64,000 nucleotides of DNA from Gordonia amarae NBRC 15530. Its GTDB lineage: Bacteria; Actinomycetota; Actinomycetes; Mycobacteriales; Mycobacteriaceae. Location of the stretch: positions 1-64,000 of the forward strand of contig NZ_BAED01000045.1 of the NCBI RefSeq assembly GCF_000241345.1, in the 5' to 3' direction. How positions within the stretch are numbered: position 1 is the first letter of the stretch; every line of letters starts with the position of its first letter. The notes under the pieces were generated by a model that did not search any database, was not told the origin of the DNA, and saw only the letters and a list, made by a program, of their open reading frames with translations. This document shows positions 9,033 to 18,613 of the stretch, in pieces. Made by a program: the position numbers and the translations under genes.

Positions 9033-9488
9033 TCAGCGCTGATCGGTGTCGAGGATGAGGGTGACCGGGCCGTCGTTGACCAGCGACACCTGCATGTGGG
9101 CGCCGAAACGTCCGGTGGCGACGGCCGCGCCGAAGGACCGCAGTTCGGCGACGACGGCGTCGACGAGCGGTTCGGCGACCTGTCCGGGGGCGGCGGCGTT
9201 CCATGACGGCCTGCGGCCCTTGTTGGTGTTGGCATACAGGGTGAACTGGCTGATCACCAGGAGCGGGGCGCCGAGATCGGCGGCCGCCAGTTCCCGCTCG
9301 TCGCCGGGCAGGATCCGCAGCCGCCAGATCTTGTCGGCCAGCCTCGCCGCGTCGTCGGCGGTGTCGTCGTGGGTGACGCCGATGAGTGCGACGAGGCCGT
9401 GTTCGCCGTCGGGGATGTCGAGGGCTCCGACCACTTCGCCGTCGACGGTGACGCTGGCCTGGCTGACTCGCTGGATGACCGCTCGCAT
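9033..9488 (-). CDS. dtd: D-aminoacyl-tRNA deacylase
   Basis: A 151-residue DTD that removes D-amino acids from mischarged tRNA. It starts [20 protein letters not shown] and contains the conserved [17 protein letters not shown] segment and the C-terminal Gly-cis-Pro motif in VNDGPVT. I took the ATG at 9488 because it gives the standard N-terminus; longer frames add non-homologous residues. It is 43 nt downstream of an MFS gene on the same strand. Confidence 0.95.
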   Translation of the reverse strand: MRAVIQRVSQASVTVDGEVVGALDIPDGEHGLVALIGVTHDDTADDAARLADKIWRLRILPGDERELAAADLGAPLLVISQFTLYANTNKGRRPSWNAAAPGQVAEPLVDAVVAELRSFGAAVATGRFGAHMQVSLVNDGPVTLILDTDQR

Positions 9489-9531
9489 CGGTCCAGAATG
9501 CCAGTTCCCGCGTGGCCGGTCAGCCCGGGGA

Positions 9532-10821
9532 TCAGCGCGACGCCACCGCACTGACGCGGGGATCGGGTGCGGTGGCCTCCGGCGCGGTCCGGGGCCGTCG
9601 CGGCAGGAACACGGCGAAGACCAGGGTTCCGGCCAGCCCCACCAGGCCGGTGCACGCCGACGCCGCGGCCAGCCCGATGATCCCGGCCAGCGCACCGGCG
9701 GCGGCGGGCGCACCGGCCGAGCCCGCGTCGTGCAGCAGCCGCCACGCGGCCAGGAACTGCGGCCGGGCGTCGGCGGGGGAGGCGTCGGCGCCGATGGTCA
9801 TGATGAGCCCGTTGGTGAGGCCATTCGCCGAGGCGACCGCGATCGCCACGATCCACACGCCGGTCTCGGTGGTGGCGAGCGGAATGCACAGCAGTCCCAC
9901 GGAGTACAACAGGAGCGAGGGGACGGCCATCGCCCGTCTGCCGAGCCTGTCGAGGCCGACACCGGCCGGATAGGACAGGCCGACGTCGAGCGCCCCCGCC
10001 ACACCGAACGCGAGCGCGATCTCGGCGCCCGACATCCCGATGTGTTCGGCCCACAACGGCAGCACCACCGTGCGGGAGGCCCGGACCGCCCCGAGCGCCA
10101 GCGCGCCGGGGCCGAGCCGCAGCAGGGTGCCGCGTTCGCGGACGGCGACCGTATGGATCGGCAGGGAACCGGCCGGCGTCCGCAGGTGCGGGGGGTCGGC
10201 CATGGTGACGAACAGGATGCCCGCCAGCAGCACCATCGCCAATTGGACCGCGAACACATACGTCAGGTGTCCGGAATCCGTTGCGCCGGAACCCACTGTG
10301 TCCGTGCTGCTTTCCGATCCCAGGATGGCTGCGGTGACGAACGGTCCGACGAAGAAGCCGAGTCTGCTCATCCCGGCCATCGTCGAGATCGCCCGTGCTC
10401 GCTGCCCGAACGGCACCACCGCCGTCAGATACGACTGCCGAGCCAGCCCCCACACCGCCTGCGCGAGGCCCAGGAGCACCACACCCACACTGAGCGTCAG
10501 CAGTGAGGAGTCGATGACGCACAACAGCGCGCCGACCACGCCGACAGCGCTGCCGAGGGCGATCGACCAGCGTTCCCCGATCCTGGCCACCAGGCTGCCC
10601 GCCGGCAGATCGGCGGCGACCATGCCCAGACCGCCGCCCGCCACCACCAGACCGGCCTGCGACACCGACGCCCCGTGTGCGAGCGCCGCCAACACGACGA
10701 TCGGTGCGGTGGCGCCGTTGGCCACGCCGAGCAGGCCGGTCGGGAGGTGGACGTGGAGGGCGAGGGTCCGGGAGTTCGTGGTGCCCGCGTGGTCGCGACA
10801 GGCGGGGCCCTGTCCGCTCAA
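9532..10821 (-). CDS. Major facilitator superfamily transporter
   Basis: About 429 residues with roughly twelve hydrophobic helices. The pattern [17 protein letters not shown] after the second helix is the typical MFS loop motif, and a second-half equivalent reads [16 protein letters not shown]. The TTG start overlaps the stop of the flavin monooxygenase gene, so the two are probably co-translated; a later start cannot be excluded. The substrate is unknown; the operon suggests export or uptake of a sulfur or organic compound handled by the neighbouring monooxygenase. Confidence 0.85.
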   Translation of the reverse strand: MSGQGPACRDHAGTTNSRTLALHVHLPTGLLGVANGATAPIVVLAALAHGASVSQAGLVVAGGGLGMVAADLPAGSLVARIGERWSIALGSAVGVVGALLCVIDSSLLTLSVGVVLLGLAQAVWGLARQSYLTAVVPFGQRARAISTMAGMSRLGFFVGPFVTAAILGSESSTDTVGSGATDSGHLTYVFAVQLAMVLLAGILFVTMADPPHLRTPAGSLPIHTVAVRERGTLLRLGPGALALGAVRASRTVVLPLWAEHIGMSGAEIALAFGVAGALDVGLSYPAGVGLDRLGRRAMAVPSLLLYSVGLLCIPLATTETGVWIVAIAVASANGLTNGLIMTIGADASPADARPQFLAAWRLLHDAGSAGAPAAAGALAGIIGLAAASACTGLVGLAGTLVFAVFLPRRPRTAPEATAPDPRVSAVASR

Positions 10822-12173
10822 CTGGCGCTCTGCGCGGATGCCTGCCGGATCGCGAACTGGTTCTCCGGGCGCGGCAGTCCGAGATGATCACGCAGCGTCG
10901 TGCCGGTGTATTCGGTGCGGAACAGGCCGCGGCGCTGCAGGATCGGCACCACATGTTCGGTGAAGTCGGTGAGTCCGCCCGGATAGTAGGGCGGCATCAC
11001 GTTGAAACCGTCGGCGGCGCCCGAGGTGAACCATTCTTCGATGGTGTCGGCGACCTGCTCGGGGGTGCCGGCGAACACGCGGTGGCCGCGCGCTCCCGCG
11101 AGACGATGCAGGAGCCGGCGGACCGTCGGACGTTCCTTGGCGACGATCTCGGCGACCACCTGCTTGCGGCTGCGGGTGTTGTCGGTGACATTGCCTGCCT
11201 CCCCGAACGCGTCCAGCGGGACCGGGGCGTCGAGATCGAGGGCGGACAGGTCGACGTCGGCCAGGCCACGGATCTGCTTGAGGCCGTAGGCGGGTACGGT
11301 CAGCTCGTTGAACTCGCGTTCCAGTTCCTTTGCCGCCGTTTCGGTGTCGGCGATGAACGGGCTCAGTCCGGGCAGGATCTTGATGTGGTCAGGGTTGCGG
11401 CCCAGGCCCTTCGCCTGCGACTTGATGTCGGAGTAGAAGGCCTGTGCGTTGGCCAGCGACTGGTGGGCGGTGAAGATCGCCTCGGCGTAGCGGGCGGCGA
11501 AAGCGCGGCCGTCGTTGGACGCGCCCGCCTGCACCAGCACCGGATAACCCTGCGGGGAGCGGGGTGCGTTGAAAGCGCCACGGACGGACAGGTGTTCGCC
11601 GACGAACTCGGCGCGATGGATCTTGTCGGTGTCGGCGTACTGTCCGTTCTCGCGGTCGAGGACGACGGCGTCGTCTTCCCACGAATCCCACAGGCGGGTG
11701 GCGGCGTCGACGAACTCGGCGGCGCGCTTGTAGCGCTGCGCCGGGTCGGGATGCGCGGTGAGGCCGAAGTTCTCGGCGGCGGCGTCGGTGGAGGTGGTGA
11801 CGATGTTCCAGCCGGCCCGGCCCTTGGACACGAAGTCGAGGGTGGAGAACAGGCGGGCCAGATTGTAGGGCTCGTAGTAGGTGGTGGAGGCGGTGGCGAT
11901 CAGGCCGATCCGTTCGGTGGCGGCGGCGATCGCGCCGAGAACGGTGATCGGTTCCAGCCGTCCGGCGGTGCTGTAGGCGGCCTCGCTGCGCAGGGCCGGA
12001 CCGTCGGCGAAGAACACGGCATCGAAAAGTGCTGCCTCGGCGGCCTTTCCGATCTCCTGGTAGTAGTCGGCGTCGAAGATCCGGTGTGGCTGGCTGCGCG
12101 GATGCCGCCAGGCCGCCTCATGGTGGCCTGCGGGGTAGATGAAGGCGTTCAGATGGAGCTGTCGTGTGCTCAC
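10818..12173 (-). CDS. FMN-dependent monooxygenase, NtaA/SnaA/DszA (luciferase-like) family
   Basis: A 451-residue bacterial-luciferase-fold enzyme. It starts MSTRQLHLNAFIYPAGHHEA and contains TASTTYYEPYNLARLFSTLD and GRAGWNIVTTSTDAAAENFG, which are characteristic of the NtaA/SnaA/SoxA/DszA two-component monooxygenases that use reduced FMN supplied by a separate reductase. Members oxidise nitrilotriacetate, sulfones or sulfonates. It sits directly downstream of an SsuABC-like importer, which points to an organosulfur substrate, but the exact compound cannot be read from sequence. Confidence 0.88.
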   Translation of the reverse strand: MSTRQLHLNAFIYPAGHHEAAWRHPRSQPHRIFDADYYQEIGKAAEAALFDAVFFADGPALRSEAAYSTAGRLEPITVLGAIAAATERIGLIATASTTYYEPYNLARLFSTLDFVSKGRAGWNIVTTSTDAAAENFGLTAHPDPAQRYKRAAEFVDAATRLWDSWEDDAVVLDRENGQYADTDKIHRAEFVGEHLSVRGAFNAPRSPQGYPVLVQAGASNDGRAFAARYAEAIFTAHQSLANAQAFYSDIKSQAKGLGRNPDHIKILPGLSPFIADTETAAKELEREFNELTVPAYGLKQIRGLADVDLSALDLDAPVPLDAFGEAGNVTDNTRSRKQVVAEIVAKERPTVRRLLHRLAGARGHRVFAGTPEQVADTIEEWFTSGAADGFNVMPPYYPGGLTDFTEHVVPILQRRGLFRTEYTGTTLRDHLGLPRPENQFAIRQASAQSAS

Positions 12174-12221
12174 GGGATGTTCCTTCCGTTGGTGGTGGGT
12201 GGGTACATGGTCTGCTCACGA

Positions 12222-12297
12222 GGTTTCGAGGCTCGTCGCTTGCGCTCCTCGCACCTCAACCAGCGGGAATGGATTCCGCTGGTGGAGCCTCGAAACC
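12222..12297. repeat. Dispersed palindromic repeat, copy 1
   Basis: GGTTTCGAGGCTC (12222-12234) is inverted at GAGCCTCGAAACC (12285-12297), with GTCGCTTGCGCTCCTCGCAC in between and a small hairpin around 12263-12280. The same core recurs at 50033-50075 and, as an inverted pair, at 63009-63118. It lies between the monooxygenase and ATPase genes of one operon. Confidence 0.85.
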
Positions 12298-12321
12298 CGG
12301 TGAGCCGACGATGTCCGGGAC

Positions 12322-13095
12322 TCAGTGGGTGGTGAGGTCGACGCCGAGGGCGGTGAGGAGAGCCTCGCGGTGGGCGACGAACTCGGGGTCGCGCAGGGAG
12401 CGGTGGGCGCCGAGGGAGTCGAGGCTTCGGTCGGCGACGAACCGGCCCTCGTCGAGGACAAGGACCCGGTCGGCGAGGGTGATGGCCTCGTCGACGTCGT
12501 GGGTCACCAGCAGCACGCCGGGCCGGTACTTGCTGCACAGTTCGCGGAGCAGGCCGTGCATCCGGATGCGGGTCAGGGCATCGAGGGCGCCGAACGGTTC
12601 GTCGGCCAGCAACAGCTCGGGCTGACGCACCAGCGATCTGGCGAGCGCCACCCGCTGCTGTTCACCGCCCGACAGCTCGTTGGGCCAGGCCCGTTCGCGG
12701 CCTTGCAGACCGACGTCGGCAAGTGCGGTGCGCCCGGCAGCGGCGGCGTCGCGGCCGGACAGGCCCAGGGTGACGTTCGGCAGCACCCGCGACCAGGGGA
12801 GCAGCCGTGAATCCTGGAACACCACAGACGAATTGCGGGCGACGAACAGGTCACCCGTGCCGTCGACGCCGACATCGAGCCCGGCGACCGCACGCAGCAG
12901 CGTCGACTTGCCACTGCCGCTGCGGCCCAGCAGGGCGACGAACTCGCCGCGCGCGATGGTCAGGTCGATCCCGTCGAGGACGGTGCGGTCACCGAACCGC
13001 CGGGTGAGGTTGTCGGCCACCAGGACCGGATCGTCGGTGGCCGAGGTGCGTTGCCGCTCGGGGGATTCGATCAGCTGCCCAGTGATCGGCGCCAT
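12322..13095 (-). CDS. ABC importer ATPase, SsuB/TauB type
   Basis: A 257-residue ATP-binding subunit. Walker A is GRSGSGKSTL, the Q-loop is VVFQDSRLLPW, the signature is ELSGGEQQRVALARSL, Walker B is LLLADEPFGALD and the switch His is in LLVTHDVDEA; all are intact. The FQDSRLLPW segment is typical of nitrate/sulfonate/taurine transporters. The start at 13095 lies inside the permease gene, an overlap of 25 nt, so the genes are coupled. Confidence 0.92.
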   Translation of the reverse strand: MAPITGQLIESPERQRTSATDDPVLVADNLTRRFGDRTVLDGIDLTIARGEFVALLGRSGSGKSTLLRAVAGLDVGVDGTGDLFVARNSSVVFQDSRLLPWSRVLPNVTLGLSGRDAAAAGRTALADVGLQGRERAWPNELSGGEQQRVALARSLVRQPELLLADEPFGALDALTRIRMHGLLRELCSKYRPGVLLVTHDVDEAITLADRVLVLDEGRFVADRSLDSLGAHRSLRDPEFVAHREALLTALGVDLTTH

Positions 13096-13961
13096 GTGAG
13101 TGCCCTCCGTTCGATGAGGCGTACAAAGGTGTCGCTGAGAAGGCCGAAGACGCCGTATACGACGAGTCCGACGACGACGATGTCGAGTTGTCCGTAGGTG
13201 CGGGCCTGATCCATCAGGTAGCCGATGCCTTTGGTGGCGTTGATCTGTTCGACCACCACCAGCGCCAGCCAGGAGGTGGTGACGGCCAGTCGCAGGCCGG
13301 TGAAGAAGCCGGGGATGGCGCCGGGCAGGGCCACTCGCCGGATGAACTCCAGGCGCGAAAGCCCCACGGTCTGAGCGAGTTCGACGTGCCGCAGGTCGAC
13401 GCCACGTAGCTGGGCGTGGGTGTTGATGTAGATCGGGATCAGCACGGCCAGCGCGATGATGGTGATCTTCATGGTGTCGCCGATACCGAACCACATGATC
13501 GCCAGCGGGATGATGGCCAGGGTCGGGATGGCGCGTTTGATCTGCACCGGTCCGTCGAGCAGGGCCTCGCCGAGGCGGCTCAGGCCGGCGATCAGTGCCA
13601 TCACCAGGCCGGCGAGCACGCCGATCACCAAGGAGATCGACGCCAGTTTCAGGGAGGCGAGGATGTTCTCGGGCAGCCGGCCGTCGGACCACAGATCGGC
13701 GCCGGTTTCGGCGATCGTCCAGGGTGCGGGCAGGGTGCGGTCGTCGATGACACCGGTGGCCGAGCCGATGAACCAGATCGCCACCAGCACAGCCGGTCCC
13801 AGCAGCCAGGCGCCGCGGACGGGTTTGCCGGGGCCGAGCCTGCGGCGTGGGGTTCCGGTGCGGTGTTCGAGACCGGGATGGCTTGCGACAGTGGGGGTGT
13901 GGTCGACGTCGTCGGCTCTGTGCTTACGCGACAGACCGATACGTGGGATGGTGGTGGTCAT
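13071..13961 (-). CDS. ABC importer permease, SsuC/TauC type
   Basis: A 296-residue inner-membrane permease with about six membrane helices and the BPD-transport EAA-like loop (LAQTVGLSRLEFIRRVALPG). The first 45 residues are hydrophilic. It overlaps both the upstream binding-protein gene (4 nt) and the downstream ATPase gene. Family members import aliphatic sulfonates, taurine or nitrate; the neighbouring monooxygenase makes a sulfonate or sulfone more likely. Confidence 0.92.
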   Translation of the reverse strand: MTTTIPRIGLSRKHRADDVDHTPTVASHPGLEHRTGTPRRRLGPGKPVRGAWLLGPAVLVAIWFIGSATGVIDDRTLPAPWTIAETGADLWSDGRLPENILASLKLASISLVIGVLAGLVMALIAGLSRLGEALLDGPVQIKRAIPTLAIIPLAIMWFGIGDTMKITIIALAVLIPIYINTHAQLRGVDLRHVELAQTVGLSRLEFIRRVALPGAIPGFFTGLRLAVTTSWLALVVVEQINATKGIGYLMDQARTYGQLDIVVVGLVVYGVFGLLSDTFVRLIERRALTWRRSLGS

Positions 13962-15046
13962 CGGATCACCCCCGACTCACTCGGCGCGCCCGACTCCTTC
14001 TTGGCCTCCTCGATGACCGGTGCGAACCGGAGATCGAAATCGTCTGCGGCGCGGACCTTCTTGGGAAGCTGCCCGGCCTTGTCGAGGACGTCGATGGTGG
14101 CCTGCTGGCGGGTGATCAGCGCGTCGTCGAGCGGCGGGAAGGCGATGGTGCCGGTGCTGCGCAGGATGCGCCAGCCGTCGTCGGCGGTGACGTTCTGGTT
14201 CTTGACGTAGTACTTGTCGATCCACTCGGCGGGATGGGTGTTGGCCCACTGGTACGCCTTGATGAGGACCCCTTCGAGGTGGCGCAGTGCGGCGGCCTTG
14301 GCGGGGTCGGTCAGTGACTCGCCGCGGGCGTACACGTAGCTCAGACCCTCGGAGATGCGGCCGAGGCTCGCGGTGTCCACGGTCGACGCGCCGTCGCGGC
14401 CGAAGTCGCGCAGGTAGCGGGTCAGCCGCGGCTCGTTGAGCGGGGCGACGTCGACCTGCTTGGCGCCCAGCGCATCGGAGAACTCGGCGAGCTTGATTTT
14501 GACCAGTTGCACGTCCTTGACCGTCAGGCCCGCGTTGGCGAGGGCGCGCAGCACCACGGCCTGCTGGGCGGTGCCCTCCGCATAGGCGAACTTCTTGCCA
14601 CGCAGGTCGGCGGCGGTCTTCACGTTCGATCCTGGTGCGGTCGCGAGACCGTACGTGGTGAGGCTGTTCTGCAGCGCCAGAATGATCGGCACTTTCTGGT
14701 CGGTGAGCTGAGCGTGGATCGGCGGCACATCGCCCACACCGGCCACGTCGGCGGTGCCGGCCCGGAACGCCTCGAGGACGGCCGGGCCGCCGGTGAAGTT
14801 GGCGTAGCTCAGCTTGTACGGCAGGTCCTTCTCGAGACCCGATGCGGCCAACAGGGTTTGGTACTTGTTCTGCTGGTCGGCGAACACGATCTTGGTGCCC
14901 GCCGGGATCTCGGTGGGCAGATCCTTGCTCAGGTCGACGTCGCCATCGTCGGAGCCGCCGCATGCGGTGAGGACCAGCGCGAGGATCGCGATGAGGGCGG
15001 ACAGTATCGGCAGGGTTGCCGATCGGGCGTTCCGGCTGTTGCGCAC
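13958..15046 (-). CDS. Substrate-binding lipoprotein of SsuA-type ABC importer
   Basis: About 362 residues if started at the GTG at 15046, which places a proper lipoprotein signal (SALIAILALVLTACGG) at the N-terminus; a longer frame to 15175 would put 43 hydrophilic residues before it. The mature protein is an NMT1/SsuA-like binding protein (TADVAGVGDVPPIHAQL, then LRGKKFAYAEGTAQQAVVL). It heads the leftward set binding protein-permease-ATPase-monooxygenase-MFS. The divergent gene at 15326 may share control. Confidence 0.9.
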   Translation of the reverse strand: MRNSRNARSATLPILSALIAILALVLTACGGSDDGDVDLSKDLPTEIPAGTKIVFADQQNKYQTLLAASGLEKDLPYKLSYANFTGGPAVLEAFRAGTADVAGVGDVPPIHAQLTDQKVPIILALQNSLTTYGLATAPGSNVKTAADLRGKKFAYAEGTAQQAVVLRALANAGLTVKDVQLVKIKLAEFSDALGAKQVDVAPLNEPRLTRYLRDFGRDGASTVDTASLGRISEGLSYVYARGESLTDPAKAAALRHLEGVLIKAYQWANTHPAEWIDKYYVKNQNVTADDGWRILRSTGTIAFPPLDDALITRQQATIDVLDKAGQLPKKVRAADDFDLRFAPVIEEAKKESGAPSESGVIR

Positions 15047-15325
15047 GGTGTTACTCGCTTCGGTGTTGTCGAAACCCGGTGTGACCGAATCTCGGTGGTG
15101 AAAACGGTCGAGGCACGGCGAAGCGGTGCTCTCGATGACGTGCGCAAGCGTGCCAACAATTTCGCCCGTACCCAATGGTTGGATTCGGGCTGAGGATTAA
15201 TAGCTCTCCCGACTCCGCTCGTGTGTGGAATCAGAGTGTGCCGCCCGGCGTTGACCGGACCGGCGGTGTCGACGGTGCGCCGGGCACACGGTCCGTGCGC
15301 AGCCTTCGTCAGGAGAGGAAAGCCG

Positions 15326-16174
15326 ATGTCCGATGAGGTGAGTGCGCGTGCGGGGCACAAGAAGAGGTTCGGAACCTACGGTATCTGGGGTGGGTTCCCC
15401 CAGTTCTCCGCGGAGGAGGTAGCGGAGTTCGAGAGACTGGGCCTCGGCGCCATCTGGCTCGGCGGATCGCCGGCACACCTCCGTCCCGTCCGGAAGGTGC
15501 TGGAGGCCACCGAACACATCACCGTCGCCACCGGCATCGTCAACATCTGGAACACCGACGCCGCGACGATCGCGGGCGAGTACCGCGAGCTGGAGCAGGA
15601 TTTCCCGGGCCGGTTCTATCTCGGTATCGGTGCCGGCCACCCAGAGGCCACCTCCGACTACACCAAACCCTATGCGGCGCTGAATCATTACCTTGACGTC
15701 CTCGATGCCGAAGGGGTGCCCCGTGATCGGCGACTGCTGGCGGCGCTCGGACCACGGGTGCTGCGGCTGGCCGCGGAGCGGTCCCTCGGAGCGCACCCCT
15801 ACCTGGTACCGGCGGCGCATTCGCGGGTTGCCCGCGAGGTCCTGGGACCGGATGCGCTGCTGGCCCCCGAACACAAGGTCGTCGTCGACAGCGATCCGGT
15901 GTCTGCGCGGGCGGTCGGCAGGCCGCCGGTCGACAAGCCCTACCTACAGCTGAGTAACTACACCAACAACCTGCGCCGGCTCGGCTACTCCGACGCCGAT
16001 ATCGCCGACGGCGGCAGCGACGCGCTCATCGACGCTCTGGTGGCGCACGGTGACGCGGCCGGCGTGAAGGTGCAGATCGACGAGCACCTGACGTCCGGCG
16101 CCGATCACGTCGCCATCCAGGTGCTCGGGTCGTCGGCCCCGGCCGAGCAGCTCGCCGCGATCCTGGGCGCCTGA
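15326..16174 (+). CDS. LLM-class, probably F420-dependent oxidoreductase
   Basis: A 282-residue luciferase-like TIM barrel. It starts MSDEVSARAGHKKRFGTYGI after AGGAGAGG and contains ITVATGIVNIWNTDAATIAG and FYLGIGAGHPEATSDYTKPY, which fit the mycobacterial F420-dependent subfamily rather than the FMN-monooxygenase type. It is divergent from the SsuA-like operon across 279 nt of non-coding DNA, so it may belong to the same pathway. The substrate is unknown. Confidence 0.85.
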   Translation: MSDEVSARAGHKKRFGTYGIWGGFPQFSAEEVAEFERLGLGAIWLGGSPAHLRPVRKVLEATEHITVATGIVNIWNTDAATIAGEYRELEQDFPGRFYLGIGAGHPEATSDYTKPYAALNHYLDVLDAEGVPRDRRLLAALGPRVLRLAAERSLGAHPYLVPAAHSRVAREVLGPDALLAPEHKVVVDSDPVSARAVGRPPVDKPYLQLSNYTNNLRRLGYSDADIADGGSDALIDALVAHGDAAGVKVQIDEHLTSGADHVAIQVLGSSAPAEQLAAILGA

Positions 16175-16196
16175 GCGGACCCGGTCGGGCTTCGGG

Positions 16197-16910
16197 CTAC
16201 TTGAGGGTGAACGACACCGTGACGGTGAACGTGAGCGTCTGCTGGCCGGGGGAGATGGGGACGGCTGCGTCGACGGCGCTCTCGCGGGAGTAGGTCTTGG
16301 GTGCGGCGCCGCTGACCTGCTCGTCGATGGACAGGACCGGACCGAGCGTGTCCTTCGACAGCGACGCGTACTGTTCGGCGCGGGTGCGTGCGTCGGTGAA
16401 GGCGCGGGTGCGGGCCTGCTTGAGCAGTTCGGCGTCGTCATCGATGGACAGGCCGACGCTGTTGATGCGGGTGTTGTCGCCGCCGGCGTTGACCGCCGCG
16501 GTCAGCGCTTCGGAGGCGGCGCCGATGTCGCGGACCTTGATGGTGAGGGTGTTGGTGGCGGTGTAGCCGCCGATGCCGGAGGTCTGACCGGGACCGGGCC
16601 GGGTGTAGCGCGGGGACAGCGACACCTGCTGGGTCTGCACGTCCTCTTTCTTCACGCCCGCCTTGACGACGGCGTCGGTGACGGCCGTGATCTTGGTGTT
16701 GGCCTCGTTGAGGGCCGTCGACACATCGGCGCCCTCGGCCTCGATACCGACCGATGCCGTCACCGTGTCCGGGACGCCCGTGACCTCACCGGTGCCGATC
16801 ACCGTCACCTTGCGCGGCTCGTCGCCGGGGGAGGAGTCGTCACCGCAGCCGGCGAGCACACCGGCCGCCACCAGAGGAATCGACAACAGGATCAGCGGGC
16901 GCTTGGTCAT
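16197..16910 (-). CDS. SIMPL-domain (DUF541) lipoprotein
   Basis: A 237-residue lipoprotein. The signal MTKRPLILLSIPLVAAGVLA is followed by the lipobox Cys (LAGC). Residues 33-237 form a SIMPL domain (VTVIGTGEVTGVPDTVTASV; later ARTRAEQYASL). Proteins of this family are exported and poorly characterised; some affect envelope stress or signalling. It converges on the F420-type oxidoreductase gene with 22 nt between stops. Confidence 0.88.
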   Translation of the reverse strand: MTKRPLILLSIPLVAAGVLAGCGDDSSPGDEPRKVTVIGTGEVTGVPDTVTASVGIEAEGADVSTALNEANTKITAVTDAVVKAGVKKEDVQTQQVSLSPRYTRPGPGQTSGIGGYTATNTLTIKVRDIGAASEALTAAVNAGGDNTRINSVGLSIDDDAELLKQARTRAFTDARTRAEQYASLSKDTLGPVLSIDEQVSGAAPKTYSRESAVDAAVPISPGQQTLTFTVTVSFTLK

Positions 16911-16944
16911 CGGACTCCTCAGGTTGATACGGACGAAACCGACC

Positions 16945-17349
16945 CTAGCGGTCGGCCCAGCGCCAGGGGTCCTCTTTCAGGGTCAGGTCGAGCAGCCAGC
17001 CGACGATCGAGACGACGACGGCACCCAGGATCGCCGCCCAGAAGAAGGAGTCGACCTCCAGGCCCCAGTGGGTGGTGTTGCGGGTGATCCACGCCGTCAG
17101 CTCCAGCATCAGCGCGTTGATGACGATATGGATGAGCCCGATCGTCAGGATGTACAGCGGGATCGCGAACAACTGCACGACCGGTTTGATGACGGCGTTG
17201 ACCACGCCGAAGATGACCGCCACCACGAGGACGATGCCGATCTTCTCCCACGTCTCGTCGCCGCCGACGAAGTCGAGTCCGGGCACGATCAGCGTGGCGA
17301 TCCACAGGGTGAACGCGGTCAGTGCGGTGCGCACCAGAAACTGCTGCAT
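16945..17349 (-). CDS. Phage holin family 4 / YvlD-like membrane protein
   Basis: A 134-residue protein with four hydrophobic helices (LTAFTLWIATLIVPGLDF, then IGIVLVVAVIFGVVNAVIKP, FAIPLYILTIGLIHIVINAL, AAILGAVVVSIVGWLLDL). This is the widespread YvlD/DUF360 family. The holin name is historical; no phage genes surround it and no function is established. It precedes the SIMPL lipoprotein gene on the same strand by 34 nt, so the two may be co-transcribed. Confidence 0.85.
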   Translation of the reverse strand: MQQFLVRTALTAFTLWIATLIVPGLDFVGGDETWEKIGIVLVVAVIFGVVNAVIKPVVQLFAIPLYILTIGLIHIVINALMLELTAWITRNTTHWGLEVDSFFWAAILGAVVVSIVGWLLDLTLKEDPWRWADR

Positions 17350-17462
17350 CAGCCAAGTTTGCCAGGTACGCCCGTACTGTTCGCCGCTGACCTGCCGGGC
17401 GGGACCTTCGGCCCAGCGGCGGCATCCGGGATCCTCGCAGGTCTGTGCGGCCGGCGGTGCAT

Positions 17463-17491
17463 TTGGACTGGTCGCGCAAGAGGCGTAGCAT
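17463..17491 (+). promoter_or_regulatory. Candidate promoter for infA operon
   Basis: TTGGAC (17463-17468) and TAGCAT (17486-17491) are 17 nt apart. This is the best SigA-like match in the 314-nt gap 17350-17663 before infA; the remainder shows no gene. Confidence 0.5.
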
Positions 17492-17663
17492 AGAACGTCG
17501 GTGCGCTTCGCGTGCCCGGTTTCTGCGTGTCTCGCTCCGGCGGACGCGGGAGGTCGGGGAGGCGCATCACGGTGGCCTCCGACGACGGAGTGTCATCACC
17601 CTAACGGATAGACAAGGATTCAACCGGGCTTGCGGGCACCCGCAAGCCAGGATCGCGGAGGAT

Positions 17664-17885
17664 ATGGCGAAGAAAGACGGGGCCATCGAGGTCGAGGGAC
17701 GTGTTGTCGAACCTCTGCCCAATGCGATGTTCCGCATTGAGCTGGAGAACGGACACAAGGTCCTCGCCCACATCAGCGGCAAGATGCGGCAGCACTACAT
17801 CCGCATCCTGCCTGAGGATCGGGTGGTCGTTGAGCTTTCGCCCTACGACCTCGGACGTGGCCGAATCGTTTACCGGTACAAGTAA
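17664..17885 (+). CDS. infA: Translation initiation factor IF-1
   Basis: A 73-residue IF-1, a single S1/OB-fold domain ([20 protein letters not shown], then RIVYRYK at the end). IF-1 binds the 30S A site during initiation. I chose the ATG at 17664, preceded by GCGGAGG, because it reproduces the universal N-terminus. rpmJ follows after 29 nt. Confidence 0.98.
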   Translation: MAKKDGAIEVEGRVVEPLPNAMFRIELENGHKVLAHISGKMRQHYIRILPEDRVVVELSPYDLGRGRIVYRYK

Positions 17886-17914
17886 GCCCACCTATCAGCA
17901 CAGGAGCTCCAGAC

Positions 17915-18028
17915 GTGAAGGTTCAGCCGAGCGTCAAGCCGATCTGCGAGAAGTGCAAGGTGATCCGCCGTAACGGCCGGGTCATGGTGATCTGCGACAA
18001 CCTGCGCCACAAGCAGCGTCAGGGCTGA
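17915..18028 (+). CDS. rpmJ: 50S ribosomal protein L36, zinc-binding form
   Basis: A 37-residue L36 read from a GTG codon: [20 protein letters not shown] then [17 protein letters not shown]. Cys11, Cys14, Cys27 and His32 make the zinc site of the C+ form, which cells replace by a zinc-free paralogue under zinc starvation. AGGAG is 8 nt upstream. Confidence 0.97.
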   Translation: MKVQPSVKPICEKCKVIRRNGRVMVICDNLRHKQRQG

Positions 18029-18244
18029 TCACAGCACCCCTCGTGGTCGCTTGAAACACACAACTGAATACGCAAGACCAGAGCTGAACAGACTTTTGTG
18101 AAGCCCTCCCAGCACCAGCGGCGGCATTCGGGCCGTCGCCCACCCCCGGTTCAGAGGCCGGGGCCCGATACGGACACAACACGGTGTCCGCACAGGCGGG
18201 ACGGACTGGGAGCAGACCTCTGACAAGTAAAGGAATCACGCCAC
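18029..18244 (+). other. rpsM leader region with hairpins
   Basis: A 216-nt gap inside the operon before rpsM. It includes CGGACAC-AACACG-GTGTCCG (18171-18190), a 7-bp stem. TTGAAA at 18051 could be a -35 element but no clear -10 follows. A leader of this length could carry regulation or an internal promoter; no coding sequence is visible. Confidence 0.4.
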
Positions 18245-18613
18245 ATGGCACGTGTTGCTGGTGTGGATCTTCCCCGCGAAAAGCGGCTGGAGATCGCACT
18301 CACATACATCTACGGAGTTGGTCGCACCACCTCCAAGGAGATCCTCGCAGCCACCGGTCTCAGCGCCGACCTGCGTGCCAAGGATCTGACCGACGCGGAC
18401 ATCTCGAAGCTCCGCGAGTACATCGAGGCCTCGGTGAAGGTCGAGGGTGACCTGCGCCGCGAGGTCCAGGCCGACATCCGTCGCAAGATCGAGATCGGCT
18501 GCTACCAGGGTCTGCGCCACCGTCGTGGTCTGCCGGTCCGCGGACAGCGCACCAAGACCAATGCCCGCACTCGCAAGGGCCCGAAGAAGACCATCGCCGG
18601 GAAGAAGAAGTAA
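18245..18613 (+). CDS. rpsM: 30S ribosomal protein S13
   Basis: A 122-residue S13 starting [20 protein letters not shown], with the helix-two-turn-helix region ([16 protein letters not shown]) and the basic C-terminal tail ending [10 protein letters not shown]13 contacts the P-site tRNA and bridges to the 50S subunit. Its stop overlaps the rpsK start by 1 nt. Confidence 0.98.
   Translation: MARVAGVDLPREKRLEIALTYIYGVGRTTSKEILAATGLSADLRAKDLTDADISKLREYIEASVKVEGDLRREVQADIRRKIEIGCYQGLRHRRGLPVRGQRTKTNARTRKGPKKTIAGKKK

Noticed and set aside
16945..17349. Phage holin, suggesting a prophage
   Set aside because: The family name is misleading; no other phage genes are near and the protein is a common YvlD-type membrane protein.
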